Shown: one piece after another, positions 14,215 through 18,199 of the stretch | Layout: every line of letters begins with the position of its first letter | Numbering within the stretch: the stretch's first letter is position 1 | NCBI GenBank assembly: GCA_036276035.1 | Contig: DASUCM010000034.1 | Span: 1 to 18,199 of the forward strand | Length of the DNA stretch: 18,199 nucleotides | Reading direction: 5' to 3' | Source: JACDAF01 sp036276035 | Lineage (GTDB): Bacteria; Chloroflexota; Limnocylindria; P2-11E | Made by a program: the position numbers and the translations under genes | The notes under the pieces: model-generated | Told to the model about the DNA's origin: nothing | What the model saw: the letters and a program-made list of their open reading frames with translations, nothing else | The model's database searches: none

Positions 14215-14703
14215 ATACTCGATCGCATCGAAGCGCTCTGGTTCCCTCTCATCAACTTCGGCTATCACCTCGGCCTCGCGCTCATCGTGGGGGGCGGGCT
14301 CGCGCTCGGACTCGTCGCGGCGCCGGCGCTCTTCCGCGCGATCCCCTCGCGCTCGCTCGCGGGCACGGCGTTCGGCGAGATCCTCGCGCGATGGGACCAG
14401 CTCGCCATCCTCGCGGTCGTGCTCGTCGCGCTCACGGCGTTCCTGCGCGCGGTGAACTTCGAGACGCCCGACGCCCGCCACTGGGTGCGCTGGGCGCTCC
14501 TCGGCGTGATGGGCGTCGCCACGCTCTACGCGAGCGCGTGGGCGGGGCCGGTCGCGCGCCAGCTCCGCCGCCAGCTCCCGGCCTTCGACGACCTGCCCGA
14601 GGGCGCGCCCGCGCGCCGCGAGTTCGCGAAGCTGCACTCGGGCGCGCGTCGGGGGATGAGCGTCGCCGTGATCGCCGGTCTTGCCGCGCTCCTCGTCAGC
14701 TAG
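14215..14703 (+). CDS. DUF4149/TMEM205-like membrane protein
   Basis: A small integral membrane protein of about 160 residues with four predicted helices and the pattern expected for the family: a first helix followed by GLALGLVAAPALFR, an AGTAFGEILARWDQ segment, two central helices, and a KLHSGARRGMSVAVIAGLAALL C-terminal helix. Function is unknown for bacterial members. The first conventional start is GTG 14287, which would remove most of helix 1 (IEALWFPLINFGYHLGLALIV). The frame is open to 14215, where an ATA codon lies 10 nt after GGAGG (14200-14204), and I list that as the likely biological start. An alternative is an assembly error or the GTG start. The stop TAG shares its last base with the GTG start of the next gene, so the two are coupled. 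Confidence 0.7.
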   Translation: MLDRIEALWFPLINFGYHLGLALIVGGGLALGLVAAPALFRAIPSRSLAGTAFGEILARWDQLAILAVVLVALTAFLRAVNFETPDARHWVRWALLGVMGVATLYASAWAGPVARQLRRQLPAFDDLPEGAPARREFAKLHSGARRGMSVAVIAGLAALLVS

Positions 14704-15569
14704 TGGCCCGCACCGCTGCCCCGCGCCGCGCGCGCGCCGCGGGGGATGCCGGCCTCGACGCGCGGCTCGAAGCGCACCGCGCGGCGATCACCCGGAAGCA
14801 CCGCGTGCGCAGCGCGGACCAGCTCGTGAAGATGGTCGACGAGGTCGGCTTCTGCTTCGCGTTCACCCTGCGCACCGGCGACGCGCCGCTCCCCGCAGGA
14901 TTCGATCACCTCTCGACGAACGACGAAGGGCGCAAGTGGGGGTGGATGTGGGAGTGGAAGGACGAGCTCGCCGCAGACCGTCGCCTGTACTACGGCACGC
15001 TCCTCGTGCGGAAGCCGACGTTCGTCTCGCTGCGCCTCCTGCCGACCTTCTACGCGACGTTCGGGCGCGCCGGGGAGCCGGACGACCACCTTGAGGACGT
15101 GAAGGCGGGCCGGCTCTCGGACATCTCGAGACGGATCATCGAGTTCCTCGGCCCTGCCGGCGAGACACAGACGAAGCGCATGCGTGCGGCGCTCGGGATC
15201 GTCTCGAAGGAGGGAAAGCGCGATTACGACAAGGCGATCGACGAGGTGCAGCGCCTCATGTACGTCGCGCGCGCCCGCGCGGTCGGCGAGGGCCGCGAGG
15301 ACTACAACTACACGTACGACCTCTTCGTGCGGCGCTACCCCGACGCGGTGAAGCGCGCCGAGCGCATCTCGTCGCACGACGCGACGCGCGCCCTGCTCGA
15401 GCAGGCGCTCGCGCTCTCGGGGGCGCTCACGGAGAAGCAGGTCACACGGCTCTTCGAGTGGGGCGACGAACGCACCGCCCGGACCATCGAGCGGCTCGAG
15501 TCGGAGCGCCGGCTCGTGCGCGTGCAGCACGGGCGCGAGACGCTCCTCGTCCTCCCTTCGCTAGCATGA
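14703..15569 (+). CDS. AlkZ/YcaQ-related winged-helix protein
   Basis: A 288-residue soluble protein starting at GTG 14703, within the TAG of the previous gene (TAGTG). The frame is open further upstream, but that stretch overlaps the membrane gene and is Arg-rich shadow. After a basic N-terminus it has a DEVGFCFAFTLRTG segment, a Trp-rich GRKWGWMWEWKDELAADRRLYYG motif, KPTFVSLRLLPTFYA, and helical regions resembling two winged-helix units (RRIIEFLGPAGETQTKRMRAALG and ..ALTEKQVTRLFEWGDERTARTIERL..) around a YNYTYDLFVRRYPD segment. This looks like the group named AlkZ-related, a divergent relation of the YcaQ/AlkZ DNA interstrand crosslink glycosylases. I do not see the catalytic QxQ or QxD motif of AlkZ, so glycosylase activity should not be assumed. 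Confidence 0.7.
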   Translation: MARTAAPRRARAAGDAGLDARLEAHRAAITRKHRVRSADQLVKMVDEVGFCFAFTLRTGDAPLPAGFDHLSTNDEGRKWGWMWEWKDELAADRRLYYGTLLVRKPTFVSLRLLPTFYATFGRAGEPDDHLEDVKAGRLSDISRRIIEFLGPAGETQTKRMRAALGIVSKEGKRDYDKAIDEVQRLMYVARARAVGEGREDYNYTYDLFVRRYPDAVKRAERISSHDATRALLEQALALSGALTEKQVTRLFEWGDERTARTIERLESERRLVRVQHGRETLLVLPSLA

Positions 15570-15576
15570 GCCGCCC

Positions 15577-16317
15577 GTGGATATCCACCAGCTCCGCTCA
15601 TGGATCTTCGAGCTGTACGAGCCGCTCGAGAACGCGCGGCAGTACCTCGTCTTCGACCGGGAGCGCGGCAACCTCCTCGTAGACGCGCCACCGATGAGCG
15701 AGCGGGCCCTTCGGCTCGTGCGCGGGATCGGGCGCAGCTCGCTCCTCGTCGTGACGAACCGCGAGCGCGCCCGCGACGCGGCAGCCTGGCGCGACGCGCT
15801 CGGGGTCCAGGTCGCCGCGCACCGCGACGACGCGGGCGTCATCGACGGCGGCGCCGACATCACGCTCGAGGACGAGGGCACGCTGCGCCCGGACGCGCGC
15901 ACGCTGCGCGTCCGCGAGGGCGGAGAGGGCGCGACCGTCGTCGTGCTGCGCCGCGAGGGCGGCGTCCTGCTCTGCGGCGACCTCGACCTGGCCAGCCCGG
16001 CGGCGCGGGCCCTCCTGCCGGTCGACTTCTCGGTCGTGCTCTCGGCCTCGCGCTCCCCGATCTGGAACGCGGGGAAGGACCTCCTCCACCAGCTGCTGAA
16101 CGATCCGCTGAAGCCGCGCCGGCAGTTCGGCATCCTGCTGCCTTCTCCCTGGGACCGCGGGTATGCAGGGCGCCTCGAGGACCAGATGAAGCCGAACGCG
16201 CTCATCCCGACCGACCAGACGGCGGAGCGCGAGGCCGCGATGGGCCCGACGACGCTCGTCGTCTCGCGCGTCACCCCCGACAAGCAGGCACGGGCGCCGC
16301 GCCCGGCGAACGAGTGA
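15577..16317 (+). CDS. Degenerate metallo-beta-lactamase-fold-like protein
   Basis: A 246-residue soluble protein starting at GTG 15577, 7 bp after the previous stop. The strand pattern recalls an MBL fold: ARQYLVFDRERGNLLVDAPP, then SLLVVTNRERARDAAAWRDALGVQVAAHRDDAG, where active members read THxHxDH..., then GGVLLCGDLDLASP, where active members have the GDxLF strand. The histidines and the aspartate of the HxHxDH motif are absent: the loop reads TNRERARD. The whole protein has only three histidines (residues 4, ~88 and ~171), so a normal dinuclear zinc site is not possible. It may have lost activity and act as a binding or regulatory protein. An unrelated fold with the same pattern is possible. 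The stop overlaps the S9 start by 4 bp (GTGA). Confidence 0.6.
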   Translation: MDIHQLRSWIFELYEPLENARQYLVFDRERGNLLVDAPPMSERALRLVRGIGRSSLLVVTNRERARDAAAWRDALGVQVAAHRDDAGVIDGGADITLEDEGTLRPDARTLRVREGGEGATVVVLRREGGVLLCGDLDLASPAARALLPVDFSVVLSASRSPIWNAGKDLLHQLLNDPLKPRRQFGILLPSPWDRGYAGRLEDQMKPNALIPTDQTAEREAAMGPTTLVVSRVTPDKQARAPRPANE

Positions 16318-18199
16318 CCGTCACGCGCCCGCGCCCGCGCAACTTCGTCGACGACTGGGACGCCCCCGCGTCGCCGGCACCGCCGACGACCGTCGCGAAC
16401 CCCGTCGCGGAGATCCAGCCTGGCGCGCGCGAGCTGCGCCCGAAGCCCCTCGGCGCGCGCTTCCACGAGATCGCGATCGAGGACCTCGTCGGTGCGCCGC
16501 ACGTCGACTACCGCTGGGGCGGCCTCCACCTGTCGCCCGACGGCCGCGAGGTCGCGTTCTCGTGGGACCGCACCGGTACGAACGAGATCTTCGTCGCACC
16601 GGTCGTCGGCGAGCGCATCTACCAGCTCACCGAGGGTAGTGACCGCTCCGTCTGGCCCCGCTGGTCGCCGGACGGCCGCTCGATCGCGTTCCTGCGCGAC
16701 AGCGGCGGCGACGAGCGCTTCCAGATCTGGCTCATGCGCCGCGACGGGAAGCGGCTGCGCCAGCTCACGGAGGACGTCTCGGCGGGACACCGCGAGATCG
16801 CCTGGTCACCGGACGGGACACGGATCGCCTTCACGTCGAACAGCGGCGGCGGGCGCTACCGCGTCGAGGTGATCGAGGTCGCGACGGGCGTGCGGACCGC
16901 GCTCACCGACGGCACGCACGACGACTCGCTCCCGCGCTGGTCGCCGGACGGCCGGTGGCTCGTCTTCACCTCGCGCCGCGAGCGCGTGCGCACGAACGCC
17001 GACCTCTTCGTCGTCGCGAGCGGCGGCGGTGAGGCGGCGCGGCTCGAGACCCGCGGCGGCGCCGACGGCGAGTCCATCGACGGGCGCTGGTCGCCGGATG
17101 GCCGTTCGATCGCGTTCACGACGAGCGTTCGCGGTCGCTACGAGATCGCGCTCGCGCACCTCGACGGGACCGCGGTCCGCCGCGTCGAGATCCTCACGAA
17201 CACGGTCTTCGACTCGACGGAGCCGGCCTGGCGCCCGGACGGGCGCGGCGTCGTGTATCAGCAGTCGCGCGACGCCCAGGTGAGCGCGCGGCGCGTGTTC
17301 GTCGCGTCCCACGCCGACAGCCCTGTCGCCGACATGCCGGGCGTGCACAAGTTCGTGCAGGTCGGGCCCGATAGCGAGACCCTCGCGTACGTCTTCACGG
17401 AGGCGCGCCGGCCGCACGACGTCTGGGTCCGCCTGGGCCGCTCGGTGACGCCGCACGCCGTGACGAGCTCGCTCTCGCCGCGGGTCGATCCGGAGACGCT
17501 CGTGCAGCCGGTCCACGTGCGCTATCCGTCCGCGGACGGTCGCGAGATCCCGGCGCTCCTCTATCTCCCGCACGCCGAGGCCATCCGCGGCGAGGGCGCG
17601 CCGCCCGCGGTCGTGCATATCCACGGTGGGCCGACGAGCCAGCACTGGAGCTGGTGGGATCCGAACTCGCAGTGGCTCGCGCACCGCGGCTACGTCGTGC
17701 TCGCGCCGAACATCCGGGGCTCGACCGGCTACGGCCGCGAGTTCCAGGAGGCGAACCGCGGGGACTGGGGCGGCAAGGACCTCGCCGACGTCGTCGCCGG
17801 CGTGCGCTGGCTCGCGCGCGAAGGCATCGCGGACCCGAAACGCGTCGGCGCGTTCGGCGGCAGCTACGGCGGCTTCATGACGATGTACGCGCTGGCGCGC
17901 GAGCCGGGCGTGTGGGCGGCGGGCGTCTCCTACGTGGGCGTCGTCTCGTGGAAGACGCTGCACGACACGACGCGCGGCGACCTCCGCGCGATGCTCGAGC
18001 GCGAGCTCGGCGACCCCGCGACGAACGCGGAGCTGTACCGCGACCGCTCGCCGCTCACGCACGCGCGCAGCATCACCGCGCCGCTGCTCATCCTCCAGGG
18101 CGCCAACGACCCGCGCGTGCCGCAGAGCGAGGCGGAGCAGGTCGTCGCCCTGCTGCGCGAAGGACGCGCCACGTTCGACTACCACGTGTACCCGGACGA
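16314..18199 (+). CDS. S9 family peptidase (prolyl oligopeptidase/acylaminoacyl-peptidase-like), 3'-truncated
   Basis: The frame runs from GTG 16314 (GTGA overlap with the previous stop) to the window end, 628 complete residues. Residues ~60-340 form a TolB/WD40-like beta-propeller with at least six repeats of the xxWSPDGRxIAF type, which gates access to the active site in this family. Residues ~390-628 are an alpha/beta-hydrolase catalytic domain: the oxyanion region HIHGGPTSQ, NIRGSTGYG, nucleophile Ser517 in FGGSYGGFMT and catalytic Asp599 in GANDPRVP. The window stops at HVYPD, just short of the usual DEGH histidine. Family enzymes cleave short peptides after proline or remove N-acylated residues in the cytoplasm; no signal peptide is visible. 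The substrate is unknown. Confidence 0.93.
   Translation, partial: MTVTRPRPRNFVDDWDAPASPAPPTTVANPVAEIQPGARELRPKPLGARFHEIAIEDLVGAPHVDYRWGGLHLSPDGREVAFSWDRTGTNEIFVAPVVGERIYQLTEGSDRSVWPRWSPDGRSIAFLRDSGGDERFQIWLMRRDGKRLRQLTEDVSAGHREIAWSPDGTRIAFTSNSGGGRYRVEVIEVATGVRTALTDGTHDDSLPRWSPDGRWLVFTSRRERVRTNADLFVVASGGGEAARLETRGGADGESIDGRWSPDGRSIAFTTSVRGRYEIALAHLDGTAVRRVEILTNTVFDSTEPAWRPDGRGVVYQQSRDAQVSARRVFVASHADSPVADMPGVHKFVQVGPDSETLAYVFTEARRPHDVWVRLGRSVTPHAVTSSLSPRVDPETLVQPVHVRYPSADGREIPALLYLPHAEAIRGEGAPPAVVHIHGGPTSQHWSWWDPNSQWLAHRGYVVLAPNIRGSTGYGREFQEANRGDWGGKDLADVVAGVRWLAREGIADPKRVGAFGGSYGGFMTMYALAREPGVWAAGVSYVGVVSWKTLHDTTRGDLRAMLERELGDPATNAELYRDRSPLTHARSITAPLLILQGANDPRVPQSEAEQVVALLREGRATFDYHVYPD
16659..17104 (+). 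repeat. Near-identical 20-bp repeats inside the S9 beta-propeller
   Basis: CGCTGGTCGCCGGACGGCCG occurs at 16659-16678 and 16935-16954, and with one change at 17085-17104. Each encodes RWSPDGR of a propeller blade. They are coding repeats, preserved at the DNA level partly by codon bias, and could allow blade recombination. Confidence 0.8.

Noticed and set aside
14190..14702. Extended N-terminus of the AlkZ-related gene
   Set aside because: The frame is open but overlaps the DUF4149-like gene and encodes an Arg-rich shadow; GTG 14703 gives a sensible start coupled to the upstream stop.
16659..17104. Repeated 20-mers as a mobile or CRISPR-like repeat
   Set aside because: They encode the WSPDGR blades of the S9 propeller in frame and have irregular spacing.
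16806..18185. 459-codon minus-strand frame over the S9 gene
   Set aside because: Shadow of a peptidase with intact Ser and Asp motifs.
1..18199. tRNA, rRNA, CRISPR, IS or prophage content
   Set aside because: No cloverleaf, rRNA-like stretch, regular spaced repeats, transposase or integrase was seen on either strand.

Overview
This is an 18.2 kb piece of a very G+C-rich bacterial chromosome. The G+C content looks like roughly 70% by eye. Genes are tightly packed and GTG starts are common. Many start and stop codons overlap by 4 bp. There are no RNA genes, CRISPR arrays, insertion sequences or phage genes. The gene content fits a free-living heterotroph of the Chloroflexota (Limnocylindria/Dormibacterota-like) or a neighbouring actinobacterial lineage: extracytoplasmic lipoprotein peptidases, a cyclase-ATPase-TPR regulator, an ECF sigma factor and a GMC oxidoreductase. 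That placement is an inference from gene style, not from a marker gene.

Layout. (1) 2-5443, plus strand: the 3' part of an M24 Xaa-Pro-type peptidase, an EamA (DMT) transporter coupled to it through a non-ATG start, and a 1134-residue zinc ribbon/class III cyclase/AAA ATPase/TPR protein. (2) 5446-14143, minus strand: one directon of eight genes. In transcription order these are an S41-like lipoprotein (14140-13025), a gluzincin-type lipoprotein (13028-11889), a 233 bp regulatory gap, an ECF sigma factor (11655-11065), a 64 bp gap with phased direct repeats, a second S41 lipoprotein with a PDZ domain (11000-9654), a 129-residue small protein, a GMC FAD oxidoreductase, a 172-residue conserved-looking unknown, and a membrane-anchored endonuclease/exonuclease/phosphatase-fold protein. 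(3) 14215-18199, plus strand: a DUF4149-like membrane protein, an AlkZ/YcaQ-related winged-helix protein, a degenerate metallo-beta-lactamase-like protein and the 5' part of an S9 prolyl-oligopeptidase-type enzyme, all touching or overlapping.

How the genes may work together. The minus-strand directon looks like an envelope module: two S41 paralogues and a zinc-peptidase-like lipoprotein flank an ECF sigma factor, followed by a four-gene GMC redox operon whose members overlap by 4 bp. The most unusual signal is in the two S41 proteins. Both keep the nucleophilic serine, and both have cysteine exactly 25 residues later where Prc/CtpA has its catalytic lysine. Both also carry a second cysteine directly before a conserved histidine, and neither has any other cysteine apart from the lipobox. 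This suggests a Ser-His-type active site with a structural disulfide. A second signal is a set of AGTCTTAG direct repeats at about 11 bp spacing just upstream of a likely leaderless promoter for the S41a/GMC operon, in the style of an OmpR/PhoB-family box. I see no clear multi-gene defence or biosynthetic system.
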